Of a stretch of DNA of 64,000 nucleotides, positions 41,394 through 51,938 are shown piece after piece. The notes beneath the pieces were generated by a model that did no database searches, was not told the DNA's origin, and saw only the letters and a list, made by a program, of their open reading frames with translations. Position numbers and translations under genes: made by a program. Source of the DNA: Testudinibacter aquarius (GTDB lineage Bacteria > Pseudomonadota > Gammaproteobacteria > Enterobacterales > Pasteurellaceae); the NCBI RefSeq assembly GCF_004342725.1, contig NZ_SMCP01000009.1, forward strand, positions 53,274-117,273. Reading direction: 5' to 3'. The first letter of the stretch is position 1. Each line of letters begins with the position of its first letter.

Positions 41394-42581
41394 TTAGTCA
41401 TCCCTCAAGTGAGCATGGCCTCGCATCAGGCGATTTTCATAATCGATACGCAACAAAATCGCCACCACCAGCGCATTAATAATCAAACTTGATCCACCGT
41501 AACTGACAAACGGAAATGTGAAACCTTTAGTCGGCAGAATCCCCATCGTCATACCCAAATTAAATGCGCCTTGGAAGAAAAACCACGCAACGACGCCAAA
41601 CGCAAAATAACCACCGAAACGTTGTTCCAACAACAACGACTCCTTACCAATTTTCAGAATTCGAATCAGCAATAAAGTAAACAGCACTACCACGCAGATA
41701 ATTCCAACCAGCCCAAATTCTTCCCCGACAATCGCCATAATGAAGTCGGTATGTGCTTCCGGTAAATACTCCAATTTTTGAATGGAATTGCCTAATCCGG
41801 TGCCCCAAAATTCGCCCCGTCCGAAAGCGATCAACGAATTACTTAATTGAAAGCCGGAGCCGAAAGGGTCGGCAAACGGATCGGTATAGGAGGTTAAACG
41901 TTTCAAACGGTACTCAGAGGTTAAGATCAACAAGTAAATCGCAAAAAACCCCGCCACTGCCAATACGATAAACTGATAAATTTTAGCGCCTACCATAAAT
42001 AACATCGCAAACACAATAAACGCTAACACCACGCTGCTGCCCAAATCCGGCTGTAACAAGAGGAAAACCGATAATAACATTAAAACCAAGGTCGGTTTGA
42101 CAACACTGAGATGTTTGATTCGCACCTCTTCATAGCGCCGCACAAAGTAACTGGATAGGTAGCAAATCAAGGCAAATTTCACAAACTCTGCCGGCTGGAA
42201 ATTAAACAGCACCAATGGAATCCAGCGTCGAGCACCATTAACCGTGCGCCCGATGCCGGGAATCAACACCAAAATCAGCAACAATAACGCCAACATCAGC
42301 AGATATGGACTCCACTTCTGCCATTTTTCCACCGGTACAAAAATAAAAATATAAGCTGTCAAGCACGCCAGCACCACATACATCAAATCCCGTACTGCGA
42401 AATGGAACGGATCATCATACAAGCGATTGCCTTCAGCAACCGAGGCTGAGGTGATGATGATAAAACCCAACGTCATCAACGACAAAAACAGCCAAAATAG
42501 TGTGCGATCATACAATAAGTTATTCGGCGTAACCCGAAACCAACGATCCGTAGCAGATTTGAAGGTATCCCAAATCGACAT
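41394..42581 (-). CDS. ftsW: lipid II polymerase FtsW
   Basis: FtsW is the SEDS-family glycosyltransferase that builds septal glycan with FtsI. About ten membrane helices are seen in 395 residues. GARRWIPL, FQPAEFVKFALI and FPFVSYGGSSLIINAL are SEDS motifs. The ATG of MSIWDTFKS begins 1 base after the murD stop; a longer open frame overlapping murD is not expected to be used. Confidence 0.97.
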   Translation of the reverse strand: MSIWDTFKSATDRWFRVTPNNLLYDRTLFWLFLSLMTLGFIIITSASVAEGNRLYDDPFHFAVRDLMYVVLACLTAYIFIFVPVEKWQKWSPYLLMLALLLLILVLIPGIGRTVNGARRWIPLVLFNFQPAEFVKFALICYLSSYFVRRYEEVRIKHLSVVKPTLVLMLLSVFLLLQPDLGSSVVLAFIVFAMLFMVGAKIYQFIVLAVAGFFAIYLLILTSEYRLKRLTSYTDPFADPFGSGFQLSNSLIAFGRGEFWGTGLGNSIQKLEYLPEAHTDFIMAIVGEEFGLVGIICVVVLFTLLLIRILKIGKESLLLEQRFGGYFAFGVVAWFFFQGAFNLGMTMGILPTKGFTFPFVSYGGSSLIINALVVAILLRIDYENRLMRGHAHLRDD

Positions 42582-42582
42582 T

Positions 42583-43890
42583 CTACGCCTCCGCCAGCCG
42601 TACAAATTCATTGCCACGTTGTTCAAAATTGGCAAACTGATCCAAACTGGCGCACGCCGGTGACAACAGCACCATATCACCATTCTTCAAGTGCGGTTTT
42701 AGTGCAGCAACCGCACTTTGCATGCTGTCAAACAACTGACTTTGCGCCGAAAGTTGCGCCAATTGCGCACCGTCACGCCCGAAGCAGTACAGCTGAATAT
42801 TCGGTTTATTCACCGCCAGCGCTAATTCGGTAAAATCTGCGCCTTTGCCGTCGCCGCCTAACAACAGATACAGTGTGCCGGTGACTTCTAAACCGTGCAG
42901 TGCCGCCAAAGTACTGCCGACATTGGTCGCTTTGGAATCGTTAATCCAAGTCACGCCGTCTTGACGCTGCACCAACTGGAAACGGTGTGCTAAACCTTGA
43001 AATTCACGCAATCCCCGACAAGCTGCTGCGCGGGGAATTGCGGCGGCATCTGCCAGCGCCAGCGCCGCCAGCGCATTCATATAGTTGTGACGTCCGACCA
43101 ACTGCATTTCGTCTGTCGCCAAAATCGCTTGGCTCTTAAATGCAAGCAAAGTGCGGTTGTCTTGCTCCAACAGGTGATAGTCCGCTACCGTGCCAAAGCT
43201 GAGTTGCGTGACCGCACTTTGAGGCTCTGGATAACTCAAGGCATCGTCGCTGTTCACCACGGCGGTTTCCGCACCGGTATAAATTCTCAATTTGGCTTGG
43301 CGATAGGCGGCTAAATCCGCATAACGATCCATATGATCCTCGGTGACATTTAGCACCGTTGCCGCTTTGGCTTTGAGGGAATACGTTGTTTCCAGCTGGA
43401 AACTGGAGAGTTCCAACACATATAAATCGCAATCCTGCTCGAGCAGCGACAAGGCAGGAATCCCGATATTGCCGCCCATCCCGACTTTCAGCCCGGCTGC
43501 TTTTGCCATTTCGTTGACCAGCGAGGTGACGGTGCTTTTGCCGTTTGAGCCGGTGATGGCAATAATCGGTTTGTCGGTTTCACGGCAAAACAGTTCAATA
43601 TCACCAACGACTTCCACCCCGGCCTGAAGCGCTCTTTGCACCTCCGGCGTTGCCAATGCCAAGCCCGGACTAATCACAACCAGATCCGACTCCAACAACC
43701 ATTGCTGAGGAATGCTGCCGAAATGACTTTGTGTGACAAAGTGCGGTAGCGCTTGCGGTTTGTTACGGGTATCGATCACGCGCAATTCCACCTGCTTATC
43801 CGCAAAAAAATCAATACAGGACAGACCGCTCTTGCCTAGCCCTAAAATCGTGACTTTTTTACCGTAATAATCGGTGGAATGACTGCTCAT
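42583..43890 (-). CDS. murD: UDP-N-acetylmuramoylalanine--D-glutamate ligase
   Basis: MurD adds D-glutamate to UDP-MurNAc-L-Ala. [17 protein letters not shown] is the UDP-binding start, [14 protein letters not shown] the ATP loop, and [16 protein letters not shown] a central motif with [17 protein letters not shown] at the end. The length of 435 residues fits. At least five uptake signals lie within this gene, an unusual density even for this window. It sits between mraY and ftsW. Confidence 0.98.
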   Translation of the reverse strand: MSSHSTDYYGKKVTILGLGKSGLSCIDFFADKQVELRVIDTRNKPQALPHFVTQSHFGSIPQQWLLESDLVVISPGLALATPEVQRALQAGVEVVGDIELFCRETDKPIIAITGSNGKSTVTSLVNEMAKAAGLKVGMGGNIGIPALSLLEQDCDLYVLELSSFQLETTYSLKAKAATVLNVTEDHMDRYADLAAYRQAKLRIYTGAETAVVNSDDALSYPEPQSAVTQLSFGTVADYHLLEQDNRTLLAFKSQAILATDEMQLVGRHNYMNALAALALADAAAIPRAAACRGLREFQGLAHRFQLVQRQDGVTWINDSKATNVGSTLAALHGLEVTGTLYLLLGGDGKGADFTELALAVNKPNIQLYCFGRDGAQLAQLSAQSQLFDSMQSAVAALKPHLKNGDMVLLSPACASLDQFANFEQRGNEFVRLAEA

Positions 43891-43923
43891 CGTGTTTTTG
43901 CCCCAAAATAAAAAATAAAAAAA

Positions 43924-45006
43924 TTAACGCAGTTTCAACGTAATTAAACCGAGTAACACTAAAACTAACGAAATAATCCAAAAACGGATAATCACGCGCG
44001 GTTCCGGCCAGCCTTTTAATTCAAAATGGTGGTGAATCGGCGCCATGCGAAAAATACGCTGTTTGCGGATTTTATAAGAGCCAACTTGCAAAATCACCGA
44101 AACAGTTTCCATCACAAACACACCGCCCATAATCAACAGCAAAAATTCTTGCCGCACCAGCACCGCAATCGCACCCAGTGCGCCACCTAATGCCAATGAT
44201 CCGACATCTCCCATAAACACTTGCGCCGGGTAGGTGTTGAACCATAAAAAGCCCAAGCCTGCACCAACAATCGCGGTACAGACAATCACCAGTTCAGCAC
44301 TCAATTTGATATATGGAATATGCAGATAACCGGCAAAGTTCACGTTACCCGTCGCCCAAGCGACAAAAGCAAATGCCCCGGCAACCAATACCGTCGGCAT
44401 AATCGCCAATCCGTCCAAACCATCGGTCAAATTGACCGCGTTGCTGGTGCCGACAATCACAAAATAGGCCAACACAATATAAAACAAGCCTAACTGCGGC
44501 ATAATTTCTTTGAAAAACGGCACCACTAATCGGGTTGCATTGGTATCTTTGCCAATCGCGTACATGGCAAAAACCGCAATTAACGCCACCACCGACAGCC
44601 AAAAATATTTCCAACGGGCAATCAGCCCGTCACTATTTTTGTGTACCACTTTGCGGTAATCATCGACAAAGCCAATCGCGCCATAACCGAACAGCACAAA
44701 CAGTACACACCAAACATAGCTGTTGCTCAGATCCGCCCATAACAACGTACTGATTCCAATCGAAAACAGAATCATCACGCCCCCCATGGTCGGCGTGCCA
44801 CGTTTGCTGAAATGACTTTCCGGGCCGTCATGACGCACCACTTGCCCGATTTGCAGCATCTGCAAACGGCGAATCACTTTCGGTCCGATCCACAATGACA
44901 GCAAAAGTGCGGTCAACAAGGCAATAATCGATCGAAATGTTAAATACGACACCACGTTAAAAATCGAGTGGTATTGGACTAAATAATCTGCCAACCAAAC
45001 TAGCAT
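43924..45006 (-). CDS. mraY: phospho-N-acetylmuramoyl-pentapeptide transferase
   Basis: MraY moves phospho-MurNAc-pentapeptide to undecaprenyl phosphate to make lipid I. It is an integral membrane protein of 360 residues with about ten helices. [31 protein letters not shown] and [14 protein letters not shown] are the family motifs, including the catalytic Asp residues and the His-rich loop. It overlaps the murF stop by 7 bases, so translation is coupled. Confidence 0.98.
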   Translation of the reverse strand: MLVWLADYLVQYHSIFNVVSYLTFRSIIALLTALLLSLWIGPKVIRRLQMLQIGQVVRHDGPESHFSKRGTPTMGGVMILFSIGISTLLWADLSNSYVWCVLFVLFGYGAIGFVDDYRKVVHKNSDGLIARWKYFWLSVVALIAVFAMYAIGKDTNATRLVVPFFKEIMPQLGLFYIVLAYFVIVGTSNAVNLTDGLDGLAIMPTVLVAGAFAFVAWATGNVNFAGYLHIPYIKLSAELVIVCTAIVGAGLGFLWFNTYPAQVFMGDVGSLALGGALGAIAVLVRQEFLLLIMGGVFVMETVSVILQVGSYKIRKQRIFRMAPIHHHFELKGWPEPRVIIRFWIISLVLVLLGLITLKLR

Positions 45007-46373
45007 AGTTTATCCTTCAATAAATCAATGATCTCTTCCATCTTCATGCTGCGAGATCCTTTTGCCAACAACACTACTTTTTTATTATTCTGCCGCTGTT
45101 GTGCAATCTGTTGCTGTAAAAATAAGACCAAATCCGCCTTATCACTGTAATGTTTTCCCTGTGATAAGCGACTGATCACCTCACTCTGCGTACCAAAACT
45201 GATCACTAAATCCAGCCCGGCATGCTGTGTAAAATCCGCCACCTGCTGATGGCAAAGCTGACTATTTTCGCCTAATTCCGCCATATCTCCAACAACAAAA
45301 ATACGAAATCCGGAATAATTTTTTAACACATTCACCGCAGACTGCATTGAATCGACATTCGCATTGTAAGTGTCGTCCAAGAACAAAAGATCAGGATTCA
45401 CTTGAATCGGAAACAGGCGGCCTTTAACCGCTTGTTTTTGCTCCAGACCGCACTTGACCTGTGGCAGCGTAGCACCCGCTAACATTGAAAGTGCGGTTGC
45501 CGCCAGTGCATTGGCTACATTGTGAATGCCTAAATACGGCAGATTGACTGTTACTTCGCCTTGCGGCGTTTGCAACTGAAAATTTGCCCCTTGTTCATGT
45601 AAATCAATATTCGTAGCATGAAAATCCGCTTGCGGCTGCGACACCGAAAAGGAGTAAGTGCGGTGTGCACCGATTTCCGCTTGCCAATAGGTATCTAAAT
45701 AATGGCAGTCGAGATTGATCACTGCGCAACCCTGTTGTGCCAAGCCACGGTAAATTTCGCCTTTTGCCTGCGCTACGCCGTCCAGCGAGCCGAAGCCTTC
45801 CAAATGCGCCGGCGCTACATTATTTACCAACGCCACATCCGGCTGCACCAATGCCGTGGTGTAGGCAATTTCACCCGCATGATTAGCCCCCAGCTCGATC
45901 ACCGCAAATTGGTGCTGCGGTTGCAAACGTAGCAACGTCAACGGCACACCGATATCATTGTTAAAATTGCCTTGAGTGAATAACACTTCACCGCAATTTG
46001 CCAAAATCGAAGCCGTCATCTCTTTCACCGTGGTTTTGCCGGAAGAGCCGGTCATCGCCACGGTTTTTGGCGCCAGTTTTGCTTTCCACCATTTTGCCAA
46101 TTGCCCCAGCGCTAAGCGAGTATCCGCCACCACCAGCTGCGGCACCGAAACATCTGTACTGACATGTTCAACCACCAACGCCACAGCACCTTGTGCTACT
46201 GCTTGTGTTAAGTAATTATGCGCATCAAAATTAGCGCCTTTCAACGCAAAAAACAGCGCTTGTTCGCTGGGCTTACGGGTGTCGGTGGTAATATTTTGCA
46301 CCGTCACCGAAGCGTCACCAAGACAATCCGCTGATAAAATTTCTGCCAAAGTTTTAACGTCTATCTTCATCAT
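45000..46373 (-). CDS. murF: UDP-MurNAc-tripeptide--D-alanyl-D-alanine ligase
   Basis: MurF adds D-Ala-D-Ala to the UDP-MurNAc tripeptide. [13 protein letters not shown] is the ATP loop, and [10 protein letters not shown] and [15 protein letters not shown] are family motifs. The start at [13 protein letters not shown] fits other MurF proteins; a GTG at 46394 that overlaps the murE stop (GTGA) would add seven residues and could be used by coupling. Neither has a clear Shine-Dalgarno sequence. Three uptake signals lie in the gene. Confidence 0.96.
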   Translation of the reverse strand: MMKIDVKTLAEILSADCLGDASVTVQNITTDTRKPSEQALFFALKGANFDAHNYLTQAVAQGAVALVVEHVSTDVSVPQLVVADTRLALGQLAKWWKAKLAPKTVAMTGSSGKTTVKEMTASILANCGEVLFTQGNFNNDIGVPLTLLRLQPQHQFAVIELGANHAGEIAYTTALVQPDVALVNNVAPAHLEGFGSLDGVAQAKGEIYRGLAQQGCAVINLDCHYLDTYWQAEIGAHRTYSFSVSQPQADFHATNIDLHEQGANFQLQTPQGEVTVNLPYLGIHNVANALAATALSMLAGATLPQVKCGLEQKQAVKGRLFPIQVNPDLLFLDDTYNANVDSMQSAVNVLKNYSGFRIFVVGDMAELGENSQLCHQQVADFTQHAGLDLVISFGTQSEVISRLSQGKHYSDKADLVLFLQQQIAQQRQNNKKVVLLAKGSRSMKMEEIIDLLKDKLC

Positions 46374-46390
46374 AGTTATTCTATTTAAAG

Positions 46391-47857
46391 TCACGATTGC
46401 AGCAACTGTTGCACAATTTCCCGGTCGGAAAAATGCAGCTTGGTTGTGCCGATAATTTGATAATCCTCATGGCCTTTGCCTGCAATCAAAACTACATCAT
46501 CGGCGACCGCCTGCTGCAAGCAGTATTGCAGCGCCAGTTCACGCCCGTGGATCACCGTCGCATTTTGTGGCTGGCGCAAGCCGGTTTGAATATCTTGCAA
46601 AATCAAATACGGATCTTCAGTGCGCGGATTGTCATCGGTCAGCACCACCACATCGGCAAATTGCTCGACAATGCCCCCCATCAATGGACGTTTGCCGCGA
46701 TCTCTGTCTCCGCCGCAACCAAATACACACCACAATCGCCCTTTGCAATGCAACCTTGCTGCTTGCAACGCTTTTTGCAACGCATCCGGCGTATGCGCAT
46801 AATCCACGATTGCCATTGGTCGATTCGGCGCACTAAACATTTCCATTCGACCACAAACACCGTTCAGCTGGTTGGCTGTCAGGCACAATTTTGCCAACGA
46901 ATAACCCAACTGCAACATCGCCGCAGTCACCAACAGCAGATTGCTGACATTAAATGAGCCGATCAGGCGGCTGTTGAGTTCGCCTTCGCCCCAACTGGAG
47001 CCAAACCTAATGGTGGCGCCACCGTCATGATATTCAATCGCGGTTGCCTGCAAATATTGCACTTGGGTTAAAACCGCACTTGGGTCGGCACTCACCGCAA
47101 CTGCGTCAGGCAGTTGTCGCAACCACTCTGCGCCGATGGCATCGTCGGCATTAATCACTCGATTTTCACAATCTAATTCATTGAACAAACGAAATTTAGC
47201 TGCCGCATACGCTTGCATAGTGTGGTGATAATCGAGGTGATCACGGCTTAAATTACTGAAAAGTGCGGTTTTGAATTGCAGCGCCTCAACACGATGTTGC
47301 ACTAAGCCATGTGAAGAGACTTCCATCACTGCAAATTCAGCGCCTTGTCGCAAAAAATCGGCCAGATTTTGCTGCACCTCGACTGCCGATCCCGTGGTAT
47401 TGACCGCTTCTACCGTCTTGCCGTACAGGCCATTGCCAATCGTGCCCATCACAGCAGACGTTTTACCTAACAATTGCACCCATTGCGCCAACAGTTGTGC
47501 GATCGTGGTTTTGCCGTTGGTGCCGGTGACACCGACTAAGGTTAAATGATGTGATGGATAATCATAGAATTGATCGGCGATAGCGGAGAGATGTTGTTCC
47601 AGCTGATAATAATGGATAATCGGCACCTGACTTTCTAGGGTCATTGTTGCGTGTTGTTGCCGATCCTCAGTTTGCGCCAATACCACACTGGCACCGTTGG
47701 CAATCGCCTGCGGAATAAACGCTCGCCCGTCTTGCTGGTGTCCGATTAACGCAACAAACAGATCGCCGAACCGCACTTTGCGACTGTCCAGTTCGATCTG
47801 TTGTAGCTTAAGATCGGGGAGTCCTTGCAGAGAAAAAAGTGCTGCCAATCTTTGCAT
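46391..47857 (-). CDS. murE: UDP-MurNAc-L-alanyl-D-glutamate--meso-DAP ligase
   Basis: MurE adds the third residue of the stem peptide. [15 protein letters not shown] is the ATP loop. The substrate motif [11 protein letters not shown] is the meso-diaminopimelate type, as expected in Gram-negative bacteria. [10 protein letters not shown] and [18 protein letters not shown] are also present. The length of 488 residues fits. It lies between ftsI and murF. Three uptake signals are inside. Confidence 0.98.
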   Translation of the reverse strand: MQRLAALFSLQGLPDLKLQQIELDSRKVRFGDLFVALIGHQQDGRAFIPQAIANGASVVLAQTEDRQQHATMTLESQVPIIHYYQLEQHLSAIADQFYDYPSHHLTLVGVTGTNGKTTIAQLLAQWVQLLGKTSAVMGTIGNGLYGKTVEAVNTTGSAVEVQQNLADFLRQGAEFAVMEVSSHGLVQHRVEALQFKTALFSNLSRDHLDYHHTMQAYAAAKFRLFNELDCENRVINADDAIGAEWLRQLPDAVAVSADPSAVLTQVQYLQATAIEYHDGGATIRFGSSWGEGELNSRLIGSFNVSNLLLVTAAMLQLGYSLAKLCLTANQLNGVCGRMEMFSAPNRPMAIVDYAHTPDALQKALQAARLHCKGRLWCVFGCGGDRDRGKRPLMGGIVEQFADVVVLTDDNPRTEDPYLILQDIQTGLRQPQNATVIHGRELALQYCLQQAVADDVVLIAGKGHEDYQIIGTTKLHFSDREIVQQLLQS

Positions 47858-47866
47858 AACATCCCC

Positions 47867-49708
47867 TTAATTGATGTGATTGGATTGGTTAGAAACCGCT
47901 GATTGTTGTTGATCCAAGCGAATAATCCTCGCTGCCGTTTCTTCACTACTCAGCGCATCCGGTTTGATATTCTGCGAACGTAGGGTGTGTTCCATAATTT
48001 TTGAAAACACCGGCGCCGAAATCGCACCACCGTAGTATTTGCCGGCTTTCGGTTCGTTAATCAACACCACCAAGGCATAACGCGGATTGCTCGCCGGCGC
48101 CACGCCAGCGGTGTAAGCAATATATTTGTCCACATATTTGCCGTTTTCAATTTTTTTTGCGGTTCCGGTTTTGATCGCCACTCGATAGCCTTTCACCGCA
48201 GCGGCAATGCCACCACCTCCCGGCAATGCCACCGTCTCCATCATCTCGACCACATCACGCGTGGTTTTTTCCGAAAAAACGCGTGTGCCCAACACCGGCG
48301 GATCCACTTTGGTGATCGACAACGGACGATACACCCCAAAACTGCCCAAGGTGACATAGGCTCTAGCCAGCTGCAATGGCGTCACCGTCAAACCGTAACC
48401 ATAAGAGATCGTCGCCCGCTCAATATCCGCCCAACGCTTGCGATCTTGCAACTGTCCACGCTGTTCGCCAATCAGTCCCAAATTGGTTGGTTGCCCGAAA
48501 CCGGCTTTGGAATAGGTGTCGATCAAGGCATTTGGCGGCATCGCCAGTGCTAAGTGGCTGACCCCGACGTTACTGGATTTTTGCAAGATACCGGCAATCG
48601 ATAATTTGTCATAGCGCGCCACATCGCGAATCGTATGCCCGTTGACTTTAAACGGTACGGTATTCAGCACTGAATTTTTGTTGACGATTCCACGTTGAAG
48701 TGCGGTCAGCACCACAAACGGTTTCACCGTCGAACCCGGTTCAAAGGTATCAGTAATCGCGCGATTACGCATTAAATCAGCTTTCACATTCGTGCGGTTA
48801 TTCGGATTGTATGACGGCGCATTTGCCATCGCCAACACTTCACCGGTGCGAATATCCACCAACACCGCCGTGCCGGATTCGGCTTTATTTTCTGCTACCG
48901 CTTCTTTGATTTGGCGATACACCATCGACTGCAACTGTTCATCAATACTCAAGGTAACGTTGTGCGCATCGTATTTTTTGGTATCGTCTACCGCTTCCAC
49001 CATATTGCCGTAGCGATCTTTACGATAAGTACGTGAACCGTCTTGCCCGATCAATAACTTATCAAAACTTTTTTCAATTCCTTCAATGCCTTCGCCATCA
49101 ATATTGGTGTAACCGATCAAATGAGCAGTCTCTTCCACTTTCGGATAAAAACGGCGAAATTCAGTTTGCAGCGTAACACCTGGAATTTTCAGTTCGCGCG
49201 CATAATTGGCGACACTCGGTGTCACTTGGCGCGCCAAGTAGAGAAAACGGCTGTTTGGATTTTTGCTGATTTTGTCTTTCAGGCTTTTGTTCGACACGCC
49301 CAAAGCATCAGAAAGTGCCTTCCAGCGCTCTTGATCTTGCAACGATCCCTTTTCAAAAACCACTTTCGGATCGGCAACCACCGAAAACATTTGTACACTC
49401 ACGGATAACCATTGCCCGTTACGATCCAAGATCATGCCGCGCGAGGAGTGAATCGCTTGCGTTCGCAGCGAGCGTTTGTCGGCTTCTTGGTTCATTTTAT
49501 CGGCACTGCTGATTTGGACATCTACCGCCGTCGCTACCAACGACGCCATGCTGATCAAAATAACCGCAATCACCGTCCAATAACGCCAGCTGACAAAGGT
49601 GTCAATCACGGCTACATTTTTAACAGCGTTTTTGGTACCGCTTTTTGCCACCGTTTTACTGTTTAATTGTGCTGCTTGCCGATCGTTCTTTTTGTTAAAT
49701 ATCGCCAT
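47867..49708 (-). CDS. ftsI: septal penicillin-binding protein 3 (FtsI)
   Basis: FtsI is the transpeptidase of septal peptidoglycan, partner of FtsW and target of many beta-lactams. One membrane helix lies at about residues 44-64. The catalytic motifs are STVK with Ser326, SSN at 378-380 and KTGT at 513-516. The ATG of MAIFNKKND gives 613 residues and has AGGG upstream; an ATG 27 bases earlier (MKTTIRVRS) overlaps ftsL and is possible. It lies 9 bases before murE. Confidence 0.97.
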   Translation of the reverse strand: MAIFNKKNDRQAAQLNSKTVAKSGTKNAVKNVAVIDTFVSWRYWTVIAVILISMASLVATAVDVQISSADKMNQEADKRSLRTQAIHSSRGMILDRNGQWLSVSVQMFSVVADPKVVFEKGSLQDQERWKALSDALGVSNKSLKDKISKNPNSRFLYLARQVTPSVANYARELKIPGVTLQTEFRRFYPKVEETAHLIGYTNIDGEGIEGIEKSFDKLLIGQDGSRTYRKDRYGNMVEAVDDTKKYDAHNVTLSIDEQLQSMVYRQIKEAVAENKAESGTAVLVDIRTGEVLAMANAPSYNPNNRTNVKADLMRNRAITDTFEPGSTVKPFVVLTALQRGIVNKNSVLNTVPFKVNGHTIRDVARYDKLSIAGILQKSSNVGVSHLALAMPPNALIDTYSKAGFGQPTNLGLIGEQRGQLQDRKRWADIERATISYGYGLTVTPLQLARAYVTLGSFGVYRPLSITKVDPPVLGTRVFSEKTTRDVVEMMETVALPGGGGIAAAVKGYRVAIKTGTAKKIENGKYVDKYIAYTAGVAPASNPRYALVVLINEPKAGKYYGGAISAPVFSKIMEHTLRSQNIKPDALSSEETAARIIRLDQQQSAVSNQSNHIN

Positions 49709-49718
49709 AGACCGCACC

Positions 49719-50039
49719 CTAATGGTTGTTTTCAATAATAATCACTTGTTGATCACTGGTGATATACCCCATCTTCAAGCGATTTGCGATGGAAGTAATC
49801 CGAACATTGTCGTCCAGTGCCCGTTCTTCCAGTTTCAAATTAATATATTCGTTTTCGAGCGCCTGCTTCGCTAAAATCAACTCCCCGTTTTCGGTGTTTA
49901 ACTGGCGCGTTTGGTGAATAATCCAAATTGTTGCCACTGCACTGCCGATCATCACAAACCACAGCAGAAAAGCGATCTTGTTGGCAGCAAACAGATCATC
50001 TAAAATCAATTTCCGTAACGGATAACGGTCTAACATCAT
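49719..50039 (-). CDS. ftsL: cell division protein FtsL
   Basis: FtsL is a small bitopic protein that forms a coiled-coil complex with FtsB and FtsQ and activates FtsWI. The 106 residues show a short cytoplasmic tail, one helix (about 23-43) and a periplasmic heptad region with [20 protein letters not shown]. The position between rsmH and ftsI is conserved. Its start overlaps the rsmH stop by 4 bases. Confidence 0.93.
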   Translation of the reverse strand: MMLDRYPLRKLILDDLFAANKIAFLLWFVMIGSAVATIWIIHQTRQLNTENGELILAKQALENEYINLKLEERALDDNVRITSIANRLKMGYITSDQQVIIIENNH

Positions 50040-51022
50040 AATGGCCCGATCCTTTCTGCAACGCGCAATACTGCACTTCTTGAGCGTGGGTTTTGTTGTT
50101 GTTCTTGCTCACTCGGCATAATCGCTTTGCCGACGGTGTTTAAGGTCTGGTTGCGTTCAATTTGATCTTCACGCAACGGCAGCCCTTTGGGAATTTCTAC
50201 GCCCTTGCTCTGTTTACGGATAAAACGTTTCACCATGCGATCTTCCAACGAATGAAAGCTGATGATAGATAAGCGTCCCTGTGGTGCAAGCACGGTTAAT
50301 GCCGATTGCAACGCACGTTCCAATTCGTCCAGTTCACTGTTGATAAAAATCCGAATCGCCTGAAAACTGCGGGTTGCCGGATGCTTATGTTTATCTTTAA
50401 ACGGCACGGCTTGACTGATCAGCTCCGCCAATTGCAAAGTGCGGTTGAGCCCCCGCTCGCCCTGCTCTAACGCCGTTTTATTAAAATCCACGATCGCAGT
50501 CGCAATTCGTTTGGCGAAACGTTCTTCACCAAAGGTTTTTAACACCCAAGCTAAATCATCGATTGAAACCTGTTGCAGCCATTCTGCCGCCGACATACCT
50601 TGCGTAGTATCCATCCGCATATCCAGCGGGCCATCGTTCATAAAACTAAAACCACGCTCGGCTTCATCCAATTGTGGTGAAGAAACGCCTAAATCGAGCA
50701 AAATGCCATCGATCTTGCCGACTAAATTCTGTTGTTGACAGATTTCTTCGATCTGCGAAAAAGTACTGTGCACAATGCTAAAGCGAGAATCATCAATTGT
50801 TTCCGCCTCAGCGATTGCGCGCGGATCGCGATCCACTGCAATCAAACGTCCATTTTCTCCCAACCGGGATAAAATCAAACGGGAATGTCCACCACGCCCA
50901 AAAGTGCCGTCGATATATACACCATTTGGCTTAAGCGCCAGGCCGGCGACCGCTTCATGAAGCAGTACCGTAATGTGAGAACCGACTGATGGCATAATTG
51001 GTCGCATTGGGGGAAACGTCAT
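50036..51022 (-). CDS. rsmH: 16S rRNA (cytosine1402-N4)-methyltransferase
   Basis: RsmH (MraW) methylates C1402 of 16S rRNA using AdoMet. [13 protein letters not shown] is the start of the domain, [14 protein letters not shown] the AdoMet site, and [22 protein letters not shown] a signature. The C terminus has [15 protein letters not shown]. The start is uncertain: ATGs at 51022, 51007 and 50995 are in frame and none has a strong ribosome binding site; 51022 gives 328 residues. It is 116 bases after mraZ. Confidence 0.95.
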   Translation of the reverse strand: MTFPPMRPIMPSVGSHITVLLHEAVAGLALKPNGVYIDGTFGRGGHSRLILSRLGENGRLIAVDRDPRAIAEAETIDDSRFSIVHSTFSQIEEICQQQNLVGKIDGILLDLGVSSPQLDEAERGFSFMNDGPLDMRMDTTQGMSAAEWLQQVSIDDLAWVLKTFGEERFAKRIATAIVDFNKTALEQGERGLNRTLQLAELISQAVPFKDKHKHPATRSFQAIRIFINSELDELERALQSALTVLAPQGRLSIISFHSLEDRMVKRFIRKQSKGVEIPKGLPLREDQIERNQTLNTVGKAIMPSEQEQQQNPRSRSAVLRVAERIGPL

Positions 51023-51138
51023 ATTTTTCGCTAATATTTAAATAGTATTCAATCATAAAATGGGGTCGCGGTGCACTCCAGCACACCGCTTGCCCTGCTA
51101 GTGCTACTGCCACTGACGGAAAGATGATTCTTTCTCTT

Positions 51139-51597
51139 TTACAGTGACAGCGTTTTTAATGCTTCCGAATCGACAAAAGCACCGCTGCTGCCGATTTCAA
51201 TATCCTCTGCGATTTGAGCAAGCCAAGCTTCCTCACTCCAGATCTCAAATTTATTTAATTGTCCAACCAACATAATGTTCTTATCCAGTTTGACATGCTC
51301 ACGCAACGCAGGGCTGAGCAGAATACGTCCACTTTTATCAAGCCCGCATTCGGCGGCGTAGCCCAGCATCACGCGCTGCAAACGGCGTTGTTGCGGATCA
51401 AAATTGGACAATGCCGCCAATTTTTGTTCAATAATTTCCCATTCATTCAACGGATAAAGCAGTAAACAGGGCTGGCGAATATCGACGGTACACACCATCT
51501 GTCCGTCATTTTGTTCAAGGATTTCAGTGCGATAGCGAGTAGGAACGGCAAGCCGTCCTTTACTGTCTAAACTGACTGAAGTCGCACCACGAAACAT
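51139..51597 (-). CDS. mraZ: transcriptional regulator MraZ
   Basis: MraZ is an AbrB-like DNA-binding protein that represses its own dcw operon. Two repeated swapped-hairpin domains are seen: [21 protein letters not shown] at the start (DSKGR) and [18 protein letters not shown] (DKSGR) in the second half. The length of 152 residues is normal. The gene is first in the dcw cluster, and a set of three TGGGN-like boxes matching its operator lies 77-101 bases upstream. Confidence 0.97.
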   Translation of the reverse strand: MFRGATSVSLDSKGRLAVPTRYRTEILEQNDGQMVCTVDIRQPCLLLYPLNEWEIIEQKLAALSNFDPQQRRLQRVMLGYAAECGLDKSGRILLSPALREHVKLDKNIMLVGQLNKFEIWSEEAWLAQIAEDIEIGSSGAFVDSEALKTLSL

Positions 51598-51673
51598 AGC
51601 AATCCCATTTACTCAATTATTTTTGCTGATTATCGCCACTCTTTACCACAGAACTAAGATTTTGATCATTCTA

Positions 51674-51698
51674 TCCCACAAAACCCCACAATTCACCA
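51674..51698 (-). promoter_or_regulatory. MraZ operator (three TGGGN-type boxes)
   Basis: On the minus strand TGGTG, TGGGG and TGGGA occur with exact 5-base spacers, so they repeat every 10 bp, one helical turn. This is the known MraZ binding arrangement in E. coli and mycoplasmas. The boxes lie between the candidate promoter and mraZ, suited to autorepression. Confidence 0.85.
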
Positions 51699-51756
51699 CT
51701 TTAGTCTAAGTTTATTATCTGAACACTGTTGTTGCAAGTTTTTTGTCAACTATTTC

Positions 51757-51772
51757 TGTGGGATAGATCACA
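51757..51772. promoter_or_regulatory. candidate CRP site upstream of the dcw promoter
   Basis: TGTGG-GATAGA-TCACA differs by one base from the CRP consensus TGTGA-N6-TCACA. Its centre (51764.5) would be near -61 if the TTGCAA/TAAACT promoter starts around 51703, a usual class I distance. The left half is part of TGTGGGATAG, which is the exact inverse of CTATCCCACA at 51671-51680 in the MraZ operator. Prediction only. Confidence 0.4.
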
Positions 51773-51938
51773 TTTAGCTGGTTGCTTTTTGTGCAAAAAA
51801 AGGAATTGTCAAGAAAATAGCCGACTAATCTCGCATATCGAAATGCTAAAAATAAGGATAAATGGTGGATAAATCGCAATAATCAGCGGATTTTTCTCCA
51901 ATACTCATTGTAAGATTTGTATGTCAAAACCGATAGCT

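Larger units (their letters stand above)
51598..51938 (-). promoter_or_regulatory. mraZ (dcw cluster) promoter region
   Basis: This 341-bp gap separates tmcA from mraZ, both on the minus strand. A candidate minus-strand promoter is TTGCAA (51737-51732), 17 bases, then TAAACT (51714-51709). A perfect TTGACA lies at 51749-51744 but has no good -10 at the right distance. The MraZ boxes lie just downstream of the candidate -10. The part nearest tmcA (about 51780-51938) is A/T-rich with no feature I can support. Confidence 0.5.

Noticed and set aside
46397..46957. Plus-strand open frame of 186 codons
   Set aside because: It is antisense to murE and shows no family signature.
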